DNA of 64,000 nt from Dipteronia dyeriana (taxonomy: Eukaryota > Streptophyta > Magnoliopsida > Sapindales > Sapindaceae), in contig CM065303.1 in assembly GCA_032871835.1 (NCBI GenBank), forward strand, positions 58,876,597 through 58,940,596, given 5' to 3'. Each line of letters starts with the position of its first letter. The first letter of the stretch is position 1. A model generated the notes under the pieces. It was given only the letters and a program-made list of their open reading frames with translations, did no database searches and was not told the origin of the DNA. Positions 35,231 to 46,323 of this stretch are shown here, piece by piece. The position numbers were made by a program, and so were the translations under genes.

Positions 35231-37415
35231 AGTGGAAATGATGAGAAATGTCACATTTTTAAAGCTTCGTTGCACCAAAGTCACTGCTTTAATAAGTTAT
35301 GTTTAAAATACACATATTATGGTGAACTTTCAAAATTGCCCTTAGATAATCATTTTTTTCATTCGGTTTGTACTTCCATTTTAGCTAACATCTCCACACT
35401 TCCAACATTCAACTCAGTAACTCTCTCTCTCTCTAAGAATATATCTCTTAAATATTTCTTTTCTATACCTCTGATTCTAAGTCTTGTAACACTTTATCTG
35501 ATCATTTTCATTTGTTCTTCGAGTTTTTTGTAAATCTTAAGCTGATTGTGTGAATTTCGAATCTCTGAGCCTTTCTAAGCTCTATCCGAGCTTTTGTAAG
35601 TGTTTCTGAGCTTTTGTAAGTGTTTTCGAGCTTTTATAAGTGTGTCCGAGCCTATTATAAGTGTTTCCGAGCCTTTAAAATTATAAAGGCTCGAGCCTTT
35701 TGCAAGTGTTTTCGAGTCTTTTGTAAGTGTTTTCGAATCCTTTCTAAGTGTTTTCGAGATTTTTGTAAGTGTTTTCAAACTTGTAAAATTACAAAGGCTC
35801 GAGCCTTTTATAAGTGTTTTCGAGTATTTTCTAAGTGTTTTCGAGCTTTTTGTAAGTGTTTCCAAGCTTTTAAAATTACAAAGGCTTGAGCCTTTTGTAA
35901 GTGTTTTCGACTATTTTGTAAGTGTTTCCGAGTTTTTTGTAAGTGTTTCAAGTTTTTTGTAATTACAAAGGCTCGAGCCTTTTGTAAGTGTTTTCGAGCT
36001 TTTTGTAAGTGTTTCTAAGCTTTTAAAATTACGAAGGCTCAAGCCTTTTGTAAGTGTTTTCGAGCCTTTTGTAAGTGTTTTCGAGCCTTTTGAAAGTGTT
36101 TCCGAGCTTTTTGTAATTACAAAGGCTCGAGCCTTTTGAAAGTGTTTTTGAACCTTTGTAATTACAAAGACTGGAGCCTTTTGTAAGTGTTTTCGAGCCT
36201 TTTATAAGTGTTTTCGAGCCTTTTATAAGTGTTTTCGAGCCTTTGTAATTACAAAAACTCGAGTCTTTTGTAAGTGTGTCCGAGCTTTTTGTAAGTGTTT
36301 TTAAGCCTTTATAAGACTCGAGCCTTTTGTAAGTGTTTTTGAGTCTTTTGTTAGTGTTTTCGAGCCTTTTGTAAGTGTTTCCGAGCATTTGTAATTACAA
36401 AGACTGTAGCATTTTGTAAGTATTTTCGAACATTTTGTAAGTGTTTTCAAGCCTTTTGTAAGTGTGTCCAGGCCTTTTGTAAGTGTATCCAAGCCTTTTG
36501 TAAGTGTATCCAAGCCTTTTGTAAGTGTTTTCGAGTCTTTTGTAAGTATGTCCGAGCATTTTGTAATTCTTTATGAGCTTTTGTAATTACAAAGGGTCGA
36601 GTCTTTTCTAAACATTTTCGAACCTTTTGTAAGTGTTTTCGGGCTTGAGCCTTTTGTAAGTGTTTTCGAGCCTTTTGTAAGTGTGTCCGAGTCTTTGTGA
36701 TTACAAAGGGTCGAGTCTTTTATAAGCATTTTCGAGCCTTTTGTAAGTGTGTCCGAGCCTTTGTAATAACAAAAGCTCGAGCCTTTGTAATTACAAAAGC
36801 TCGAGCCTTTTATAAGTGTTTTCAAGCATTTTATAAATGTTTTTAAGCCTTAAGTAAGTGTTTTCGAGTCTTTTGTAAGTGTTTTCAACCATTTTTGTAA
36901 GTATGTCAGAGCCTTTTGTAAGTGTGTCAGAGTCTTTTGTAAATGTTTCCTAGCCTTTGTAATTGCAAATGCTCAAACCTTTTATAAGTATTTTCGAGTC
37001 TTTTTTATAAACCTTAAGTTTGTCAACTCTTTATCTCCAAGTCTTTTAAGTACTGACCCGAGCCATTTCACATGTAACTCGAGCCTTTTGGGTTTTAAAT
37101 TGAAAAAAAAGCTTCGGGGCGTTAACCACTTGACCCTTGTATCCCCGCGAGCTAACTGGACAGCTCGACACCCGAATGCGTCTACGTAGCACTACTCCGT
37201 CGTCGTTCGAGTGATTGTCTTGGTTTCAATGGGACTTTCTATTTTTACTTAACAATTGTCACTGTAAGCTGAATGAAATAAATCCGATACGGAACAATCA
37301 TTGATGATATTTTTATCTGTTCACCATAATAGATGTCTTTTAAACATAAGTTATTAAAGTAGTGACTGTTGAAATGTCACCTCAAAAAAATGTCATTTAA
37401 TTTTTGAACCCCTAC
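35231..37415. mobile_element. Non-autonomous MULE-like element carrying a minisatellite (about 2.2 kb)
   Basis: The left end (35,231-35,350, GTGGAAATGATGAGAAATGTCACATTT onward) matches, reversed, the right end of the large MULE at 60,540-60,668 over about 120 bp at high similarity. The right end (37,319-37,405, GTTCACCATAATAGATG onward) matches the same segment in direct orientation. The element therefore has inverted terminal repeats of about 85-120 bp. Between them are a leader also shared with the large element (CTAAGTCTTGTAACACTTT near 35,479 against 60,310-60,330 reversed), a (CT)n run, the 1.4-kb GAGCCTTTTGTAAGTGTTTTC array and about 230 bp of unique DNA. There is no coding sequence. 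The exact termini are uncertain; candidate 9-mers TTACTATTT and CTACTATCT flank it but differ at two positions. Confidence 0.75.
35575..36990. repeat. Minisatellite array, about 21-bp units, with interspersed palindromes
   Basis: Roughly 1.4 kb is made of units like GAGCCTTTTGTAAGTGTTTTC, on the order of sixty with substitutions and small length changes. At irregular intervals a unit is replaced by a near-palindrome such as GAGCCTTTGTAATTACAAAG plus GCTC, followed by CGAGCC. Examples are at 35,669-35,692, about 36,107-36,130, 36,238-36,262 and about 36,785. The ORFs here (repeats of TLTKGSK and of KCFR) arise from the unit and are not genes. Confidence 0.92.
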
Positions 37416-37644
37416 TATCTATTGTAAATTTACGTATCTACACTGCAAGAAATATGGTCTTTTCTGACCAAATATTTCCAACGGAGCCAAAATTTAGTTA
37501 AAAGTGGTAGTTTTTCCGATCACAAAAATCTTGTTGTCAGAAATGATAAAAATATTGTATATCATTTATGACGACAAAAATACCCGCACAAATAATGTCA
37601 AAATTCATCGAAAATATTATGAAAATGGTGCCAAGTTTAGGCGT

Positions 37645-38305
37645 TAGGGGTGTGCGTTTTCGGTTTGGTTTGGACCGAAGCTCAATGTCAAACCAAACCA
37701 ATATTGATCGGTTTGGCTACATTTCAACCCAAACTAAACTAAATTGATTTTTCAAACCGATTCAAACAAAACCAAAAAAAGTCGGATTTGTTTGGATAGA
37801 TTTATTTGTTTAGATTTGAATTCAACAATCTTTTATTTTTGATATTATATTATAAAAAATATTTTTTTAAAATAATCATAATATGAAATATTAATTATAT
37901 ATATAAATGAAGTATAGAAAAGTCAAACGAGTAATTACCGATGAAAAACATGTTTGATAACATCTATACTTTTGAAACCCTAAGACATCAATCAATCAGA
38001 AGAATTTTATCAAAACAAATAAATAAACTATAAAAACTTAAAGTAATCGGTAAAAGTTATAAAATATGAATTGAATAGAAAATGTAGGTGAATTTTATAT
38101 TATAGTTTTACTTTCTATAATATGTGGTTTTGTTTGGGTTGGTGAATTATTTCACTTAACGCAAACCGAACCACCTTTAATCGGTTTGTCCAAAAGACAA
38201 ACCGACCCACCCACCCATTTTTTATATTTGTAATTGAACCATCCCAAACTTTATAAGTTGGGTTGGTTGGTTCAGTTCGGTTTGACGGTTTTTTGCACAC
38301 CCCTA
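37645..38305. mobile_element. hAT-like MITE nested in the CACTA element (661 bp)
   Basis: The element begins TAGGGGTGTGCGTTTTCGG and ends in the complement (GCACACCCCTA). TTAGGCGT flanks both sides as a perfect 8-bp duplication (37637-37644 and 38306-38313). Length, end sequence and 8-bp duplication fit a hAT non-autonomous element. The ORF at 38115-38300 is not a gene. Confidence 0.9.
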
Positions 38306-38335
38306 TTAGGCGTCAATATTATTTCCAACTGTGGG

Positions 38336-38480
38336 TACTTACCCCTCGAAAATGCATTAGATTTTCAGGTACCCACTCGAAAATGCAATAGATTTTCAAG
38401 TACCCACTCGAAAATGCAATAGATTTTCTGACCAAAAGTATCTACCCCTTGGAAATACAATAGTTTTTTTGACCAAAAGT
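38336..38480. repeat. 32-bp tandem repeat in the CACTA element
   Basis: CCCACTCGAAAATGCAATAG followed by ATTTTC recurs three to four times with about 32-bp spacing, the last copies diverged. Confidence 0.8.
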
Positions 38481-38664
38481 ACCCCGCTGTCAAAAATAGT
38501 ATTTAAAAAAAAAACAAAATGATTAGTTTTAAAACATAAAATTTTTAATTAATTTATTTATAAATTAATAGAAAAATAAAATAAAATAAACTAGATTAAT
38601 ACCGTGTTAAATTTGTAGGTTATATGTACTTATTCTTTTTAGTTTTAATTGTCTTTGTTCAACA

Positions 38665-38665
<1 letters not shown>

Positions 38666-38716
<51 letters not shown>
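38666..38716. repeat. (AT)n microsatellite
   Basis: About 50 bases of AT dinucleotides inside the CACTA element. Confidence 0.95.
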
Positions 38717-38718
<2 letters not shown>

Positions 38719-39283
38719 CTTTTTCTATTGATTATATATGTTACTTATTTTTTCCTATTATTTATATATACAGTTTTATACATTTATTACTTTTTTTTAT
38801 AGCTATTATATATTTTTTTCCAAAATTTTTTATTTCCTACTCTTACTCATTTCCTTTTTTTTTCACTAACCCTAATTGCCAAGCCACATTCTACTAATTA
38901 TTTATTTTTTCAGTTTTTTTATTATTCTTTTTTTTTTAGTCATTTCTGTTTTTTCCACTAACCCCAATTATGATAGTCGCCTACTCCTACCAATTTTTAT
39001 TTTTCAATTTATTTTCTTTAATCTTTCATAAGCTTCTTACTCTCCGTTCACTCCAACCCTAAATATTGATTCGTCATTCTTCCACTCTTTTATAGTTTCT
39101 GTAAAACCTATAACTAAACCTCTTAGTAGAAACCATAATTTTTTTATTGAAGATCGTTTTATGGTTCACATCATCCTCCGTTGGTAAGTCTTTTACAATT
39201 GGATGTGTTTTTCTCATTCTTATTTGAACTATGATGTTAGATATGTTAGATTACTTTCTTGAAACAATTACAAGAAATTTACG

Positions 39284-39284
<1 letters not shown>

Positions 39285-39334
<50 letters not shown>
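39285..39334. repeat. (AT)n microsatellite
   Basis: About 50 bases of AT dinucleotides inside the CACTA element. Confidence 0.95.
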
Positions 39335-39337
<3 letters not shown>

Positions 39338-40667
39338 TTTTTACGGGGAATTTATTATGTTGTTATTATTTTTTGATTAATTTTCATTATTTCGGATGAT
39401 TGTCTTAACATATGTTTTCTCATATGATTTACTGCATATAACATGTTCGAGAAATGACAATGAAGAGCTTGAATTTTGGATGTTTAAAAATTTTAATATT
39501 TTCAATGGGGACAAATTTTTTATTTTTTATTTTTTATTTTCAAAAGGATTTTTTGTATGAATTTTATATCATGTTCAAATTATATTAAAAGTAAGTTACA
39601 AATCGTTTAAATAATGATTGAATTGTCACAAATCTTACAAAGGAATATAGTAATTTGATGGTGAAGTAGAATTAAATAGATTTGTCTGTAATTTTTTTTT
39701 TCACACTGTTGTTGATTTTTTAAAAGTTTTTTTTTGTTAGACTATTATAAATGCCTTATATGTATTTTAAGTTTTTTTTTGTTGGACTAATAGGTGCTTT
39801 ATATGTAGTGTTACGGTGAAGTTTCAAGAACTTTCATGTCTATAAAGATGAAGTTTGGCTTAGTGAAAAACGTAAAAACGTAAGGGAAATGCATGTAAGT
39901 TTTCTTATAATTGTTGGTTTAAAATATTTCTATTTATTAATTATATGATTATGTATATATAAATAATATTTATTTATGTGCCTTTTATTTTCTTGCAGTA
40001 AAAATTGGACTTCTGTCTACTCCAACAGCTAAAAATTCAAGGGCATATAGGAGAATGAGAGAAACTGACAAATTATTAGATAGCATAATCATATTTGTAT
40101 TCTTAGGTTAAAGTTTGAAAGCTAAGTATTTAATTTTTAAATTACATTTGTACTTTATCAATAAATTATATTTGAGGACTATTTCTTTTTTATTTGGTAT
40201 GTTTGTTAATACAATTTTTTTGGACACATATTTTAGTATTATTCAACAATAAAAAATAATTTATTAAAAAAAACAAGAATAAAATTATTTAAAATAAACA
40301 AAAAAATTATTTAAAAATACTCGAAAAAAATACATTTTATTTTCGACCATGATATTCATCAATAATATCTCATTTATTTCCCACCTTGATAATGCGTTAT
40401 TTTTTAGGGCAAAAATTATTGAAAATATTCTCCTAATCTAGTTTTCATAACATATCTGACAACTTTTTCCCTCCATTTCCAACGGCATTTTTCTCTCACA
40501 AATAATTTATTTTCGAGGAATAGTCAAAAAAGAGTTATTTTCCACGATATTATTTTCGATGGAGACCGACGACCTTTTCCTATCGGAGTTGTGTATTTCC
40601 GATAACATTTTAACTTTTTAACTTTTTTCGACGGTTTTTGGTGAAGACAATATTTGTTGTAGTGCTA

Positions 40668-42400
40668 CCCGGGATTTCTAAACTGTTATGAATCTAATTT
40701 TCTCATTCTCACTGTAAATAATGTACCTAAAAAGCTAGAAGATAGGTAAATCTAGGTGAGAAAGAAAAAACTTGAAGAAATCGATCTCTGGTTTCATAAT
40801 TATCCTGCTTACAAAATAATAAATTTACATGAACAAATTAGTTATTAGAAATTAGAAATCGACACTGGACAGCTCTCTACAACTTGATCCATTAAACCAA
40901 CCAAACCCAATTACCCAATAGAGGTCCAATTTAGTTTGGGTTGGATATGTGCTGTGAGTGGCATACTGGTAGAACAACGGTTAGTCTACGCTGTGAGTCG
41001 TGACTTGGTGACATGGCGCGTGGATCACGGTTTTCAGAACGGTCAATTACAACACGGTTTAGGAATTGGGTGGCCAACTGCAACTTGAATCGTAGTCAAT
41101 TATAAGTTTATTGTGGTAGAGCAAATTAGCAAATTTAGATTATTGTGGTGCAGCAAATTAGTAAATTTAAAGAGATCTTAAGAGAGCGTTTGATGTAATT
41201 AGGTTTGGGGTATTAGAAAAGAGAGAATCAAACTTTATTTTATCGTCCTGACGGCCGTGGTTTTTTTCCGATTTAGGTTTCTACGTAAAGTCTTGTGTTG
41301 TGTGTGATTGAATTTATTTTCTTCTATCTTAATTTTTTGTTATTGTTTGTTTGTGTTCTATTTAGCAATGTTTACACGTAGTGACGCTTGTTCACTAACA
41401 ATGATAACCCCAAAAACCCCCCAAAAACATCACAAAATTAACAAAATTCATATATTTGGCATATTTGAAACAAGCATCTCTAAAAATCCAACCGTCTCTT
41501 AAAAATCAGTGACGTGTAAATTCCTACATCTAGAATGTCATATATTTTTTCCTCATTATTATTTAAGAAGAATATTAAGTTGATGATTACCGGAATGAGG
41601 ATGGTTTTCCGACCGGATGTTGTGTATTTATAAATTTGTATATATTAAAACTATATTTAACAAGATAGGTTATCCTATGTATGATGCCCCCGCACTTATA
41701 TATTGAGATTATAGGTTCGAACGGTGTCTTATTTCCTCAAATCCCCAATCAATTTTAATAGCTAAAAAAGAAAAGCTTATTTTCCCTTTAAAAAAAAATA
41801 CACTTTATATAGTTGAGTTTGTTGAAAGCAAAATAAAAGAGCTTACTCTAGAAATGGTTGGGGTGCATTTAGCACCCCCTTTTGGGGCGTAAACAAGTTG
41901 AGAGCCCAAATTCCAAAATATTACGGTGTTTGATACTATGATCTGACCTACTAAAAAGTGCAAAGTGAAGAAAAAGAAAATTCATTCAAGAGTTTTGTAT
42001 AAAGGCTGATTAGACCTTAATAGAATAGACCCACTTATATGTTCTAGTTGGCTCTTCTTCTTTTTTTGTTTTTTTGTTTTTTTGTTTTTTCGCTCAAGTT
42101 CTTAAATCTCAAAAACGGTGCAAAAAATGTTTGAATGGGAGAGTCAGATTTACATCAAAATCTGATTCAAAATATTGTAATTTGAGTAGCAAATTAAAAC
42201 AGTGATTATTTATATATATATAAATGGCATCATTACATAAGATAGGAGAAGAAAACCCAAAGAAGAAAAAGCAAAGGAGAAGAGGATATTTTTGTCCATA
42301 TATATAAATATATAAAAGAGTGTACTGTACATGGGTCTGTACCTTTCTGAAAGTAGGGCAACCCTTTTGTATTTGGTTGCCATTCTTGCATTCCATGTGT
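40668..42400. other. Intergenic region with a possible SINE remnant
   Basis: No supported gene. Around 41,660-41,760 a B-box-like GGTTCGAACGG follows a tRNA-like stretch related to that at 28,160, which suggests a second old SINE. The rest is AT-rich. Confidence 0.5.
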
Positions 42401-42419
42401 AAAGATTTCTATTCGTTTG

Positions 42420-43440
42420 TCACGGTGAGACTGGATTGGATTGGACTGTACTGGACATGTTGTTTTATATTGTGTTTGGAAGGTTTGGACACAACTGAAA
42501 ACTGTACTGTTATACGTTTAGTATGACTGGAACAGGATGGAATAAAAGATTCAAATGACTATAATGCCCCTGTTAATTCTAAAGACTTTAAAGATAAAAA
42601 AAAACTAAAAAAAATAATTTTTAGTTTTGGTTTACTGAGGTGGGAAGATTTGGAAACAAGATCTCATCGATCATCGTCATCAAATGAAGGATATTTTTTG
42701 TTTAAAGAAAATCAATTTTCTATCAAATTAATTGTCTTTTAAATGGGGGTTAATATTTGTCACAGACTTTTTATTTTTTTTTTAGAATCTAGATCTCATT
42801 TCATTTTCTTCGATCATAAATCAACAACAACCGCATCATCTTCATCTTCATTCTTAACAAAAACAAGAAAACTCAAAATCCCCATTAGAGATCTCCCTCC
42901 ACCAAACCAACAAAAAATCTCAAGATTTAATTTTAATCTCAAAAACACCTCTGTTTTTTCTTTCAATTTCACCTAAACCAAATGAAACCCAACATGAGAG
43001 ATAGAGAATAAAAAGAAAATTGGAAGAAATCTGGAAGAAAATTGGAAGAGAAAGGAAAATGGAAGGAAATTAGAAGAAAAAGAAAAAGAAAAATGGTCAA
43101 AAATCAAACAAAACACAAACATAACTAATCACAGAACATCTATGGTGTTCTTGGTTGGACGAAATCAGAGAGAGAAAGGAATTTGAGACGGATTTAATAG
43201 AGAGAGGGGAATTTGGGCGGGATGAGAGAGGGGAAAATTTGAGAGCAATTCAATGTTAAAAAAGGGAGAGAGAGAGAGATGGAATTGAGTTGGTGTATAG
43301 GACAGGGTTGTGATTTTTGGAAATATTAAAGGGTAAAATCATCTTTTACAGAAATATATTACAAATTATCCTATATTGTCCGGTTCTGTCCCGCGTAACA
43401 CGAGAATAAGGATGATACAGAGACAAACTCACTCTTTTCC
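42420..43440. mobile_element. Possible decayed TIR element
   Basis: GACTGTACTGGACATGTTG with TTATATTGTG near the left resembles the reverse of the right side, where CGGGACAGAACCGGACAATATAGG can be read on the minus strand. The match is short and no duplication was found. The interior is CT- and GA-rich with no credible gene. Confidence 0.3.
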
Positions 43441-44579
43441 TTAGCTTTTCTTAGTGAATGCATTTTTTTTTTTTTATTATTTATTTATTTATAAGTTAGA
43501 GCACTACTTTTACCCGCCTGTCAATCTCCTTTTCCCTCTTACTTTTTCCACCTTTTCAAACAATATTCCCCTTGATATTTCTCTATCTTATATCTTATTA
43601 TCCAAGTAAGATATGCAATTCTATTATTAAATATTTCTACTTTCGTACTTTTCCTACTTTAATTTTAAAATTTGTCAAACTAATTTATTCATAACTCAAT
43701 CATGTACCTTTGTATTTAAAAAAACAAATATTTGGATTGTCATTTTAAGTATGATTGTCATTTAATTATCCTCAATCTATTCACTCTTTTCAATTATTGA
43801 TTATAAGTAAATGAACAATTAGATATAAAAATTTAATTTAAGTAAACTTAATAAATTATACCCAATTTTAAAAATATGTTCAAATCCTGAAAAATGATAA
43901 TATTTTGTTTCTTTTCCCCCTAACCTAACTTTTTGTAATGCAAATAAATAATGCCCATGATTCATGAACAACGTTTTGCGTAATTGCAGCTTAAAGAGCT
44001 CTATAAGTTGCTGTGGAAATAAAATAATACTATATTCTTCAACTCTTTCATCTCAACTTTTTTGTCTCAACTATCAAAATAAAATACTTTTACTATTTTA
44101 ATTAATATAATTATATATATATGAACACACAAAAGAAGATGACCGTGATAAGTAATTTTTTTTTTTTTTGGTAGCTAAAATAGTAATATTCAAATTAGTT
44201 TGGAAATATTACATATATTATTAGTATTATTATTTAGATTATCTTAAATTGATTCTTAAGGAAGAGATTTTAACTCTTTTCCGTAGAGAATTTAAATTTA
44301 TATATTATTAAATTATGGGCATGTATAAATTTGTTTTCTTTTGGATACATAAAATATTTCACAAGCATCCCTAAGCTTTGGTCATATTGCATATATATGC
44401 AACTTATTATTTAATTACATAGAAAACCCCAAAAAAACATTGACTATCGTTCACCATTATTAGTTTTAACGGTTGATTGGATGAACGTGAAAAGGCCACA
44501 ATTGCCCCGGGTAGTGATATATTTTCATCAATTTAAAAATTAATTATATTCCCTAAATACTAAACCAAACAGAAAATGA
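43441..44579. other. Intergenic AT-rich DNA, no gene seen
   Basis: Nothing beyond short homopolymer and AT runs was recognised. Confidence 0.6.
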
Positions 44580-45263
44580 GGGCAATTTACAATTTTGTCT
44601 CTAGATTTTTTAGAATTATCAAATTTTGTGTTTACTATGTTTGTATTTTTGAACCCCGTGATCCATAGATTTTCATAAATGCACCAATTAGGTCTCTATG
44701 ATAAAAACTTTAATGTTTAAATATGTAAATTGATCATTTTGTCCTTAACTTTAATAGAAGGATTTAAAAGTATCATTTTAGCTTTTAACATTTCAATCTT
44801 AAATTATATGTGAATAGGAATCTAACGTGTGTCACCAAATTTTTTAAACAACAAATTAAACCATTCTTTTATTAAAAAAAAAATCAAAAAATCTGTAGAT
44901 AAGACTAAATTTAGCTCAAATTTTCGAACATATAAATAAATCATTAATAAATATGAAAAATTCTAATCTATAAATTAAAACATATAATTATATATAACTA
45001 ATATAGTATTTATTTTTGTAAAACATAAACTACGATTTGGAAAGGCTGAGGTTCGAGAGTTTCCAGATCAAGTTGACACCTCCTCTCTCTTTTTATGAGG
45101 GTGGATAAACACATAGCTCTGTTGTGATCGCAACAAAAAAAAAACACACACACAGGCTTTTTTATACATTGCTATTAGGGACCGTAAGTTCCAATAATGC
45201 AAACATAGTAAAAAAGCTAATAATTCGAAAAAAAAAACCTTAGGGACAAAATGTAAATTGCCC
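44580..45263. mobile_element. TIR element with GGGCAATTTAC ends (684 bp)
   Basis: The left end GGGCAATTTACAATTTTGTC and the reversed right end GGGCAATTTACATTTTGTCC continue to match, with gaps, through TACTATGTTTG for roughly 90 bp. Long terminal repeats of this kind suggest a MULE-like MITE, but a 9-bp duplication could not be found. Confidence 0.65.
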
Positions 45264-45572
45264 ATTTTTTAAAATAAAATTAAAAACTCACTGGTTGTGG
45301 AGTACTGCATGTCTGCATTCCACCATTAGTGGAGAATCTCCTCAAGTTCATGGAGTGGCTGAGGAGGGGTATCCTCCATGAACAGGCAACAAATTTATTA
45401 TTTTTTGAACTAATTAATATTCAGCCAATCATCGATCTTCACTGGCAATAAATTTAGTATTTTAAATTTAATTAATACTTTAATAATATTTTTATTAATT
45501 TACATGTTTTATGTTATTATTTATTTATTGTAATACACAAAATCCAAATTGTCCTTCCATTGTTAAGTCACT
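45264..45572. other. Intergenic DNA with a small perfect hairpin
   Basis: GTTCATGGAG (45,346-45,355) and CTCCATGAAC (45,374-45,383) form a 10-bp perfect stem with an 18-base loop. No function is implied. Confidence 0.5.
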
Positions 45573-46323
45573 AAGGGGTCGTTTGATTTTTCCAGCTAAA
45601 ACTTAATGAGTCTGAATTAAACTCATTAAATTGTTTTGTTTGTTTTTTTAAGTGGTCAAACAACTTAAAAACATAAAAAAAAAACAACTTATAAAATAAG
45701 AAATCATGAATTTTAATTTAATTTCAAATCACTGGATTATAATTAAAATATTATTTTCCAAGTCTATCTTCTTAAAGAAGATATATTTATAAATTTATCA
45801 CAATTTGATATGGCGTAATGATATTTCTTATTTTAAATGTCTTTTATAAAGGAAAAAAAAAACCTAATCACTTCTCATAAAGACAAATGCATATATTTCA
45901 AGAACCTAACCTAATTTTAAAAATAATCAATAACTTTTTTTTTCCAGTGAATATGAACCAGGAAATAAATAAAAAAATGATTTCCTCAATTATATATGCC
46001 GGAAACATGAACAACATGTAAAATAATTTGAACTTTGTTTGCTGAACATGTAAAATTATATTCTTTGATGAATTTTTTGTTTTGTTAAATTGAATTTTGT
46101 TTGTAGGAAAACATATATGTTAAATTACTCATTTTAAATAGCATGAGTATAAATGTAAAATTATTTGTATTCACATAGTTTTATTTTTAAAAAACAAACA
46201 TGTTGATAGTACATTCAGATGTGAGAAAAAAAATATGTCATTTAGATTTAGGTTTCAGTCATTATTTAGCCTTCAGAAAAATTCAAGATTGTTCGGTCTT
46301 CAAACAAAAAATAAACGGCCCTT
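45573..46323. mobile_element. hAT-like MITE (751 bp)
   Basis: The left end AAGGGGTCGTTTGATTTTTC and the reversed right end AAGGGCCGTTTATTTTTTG are alike, a pattern common to hAT MITEs. The flanking 8-mers are AAGTCACT and AAGTTAAT, equal at 6 of 8 positions. Confidence 0.6.

Larger units (their letters stand above)
37441..40664. mobile_element. Non-autonomous CACTA element (3,224 bp)
   Basis: The left end is CACTGCAAGAAATATGGTCT and the right end reversed is CACTACAACAAATATTGTCT, a good CACTA terminal inverted repeat. The 3-bp flank CTA is present on both sides (37438-37440 and 40665-40667). Subterminal DNA has many TTTCCGA/TCGGAA-type words as usual for this superfamily. No transposase reading frame could be found, so it depends on a partner elsewhere. 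An hAT MITE is inserted at 37,645-38,305. Confidence 0.88.

Noticed and set aside
35575..36825. Several 70-119-residue ORFs rich in TLTKGSK or KCFR repeats
   Set aside because: They only translate the 21-bp unit in different frames and on both strands. No start context, splice signals or domain.
35575..36990. CRISPR-like array of regular repeats
   Set aside because: Units are contiguous with no unique spacers, vary in sequence, and the window is plant nuclear DNA. It is a minisatellite in a transposon.
42743..42976. 77-residue plus-strand ORF near a CT-rich leader
   Set aside because: Low-complexity Ser/Lys text, no splice structure or family match that I can see.
45346..45383. microRNA precursor
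   Set aside because: The perfect stem is only 10 bp; plant precursors need a much longer stem.
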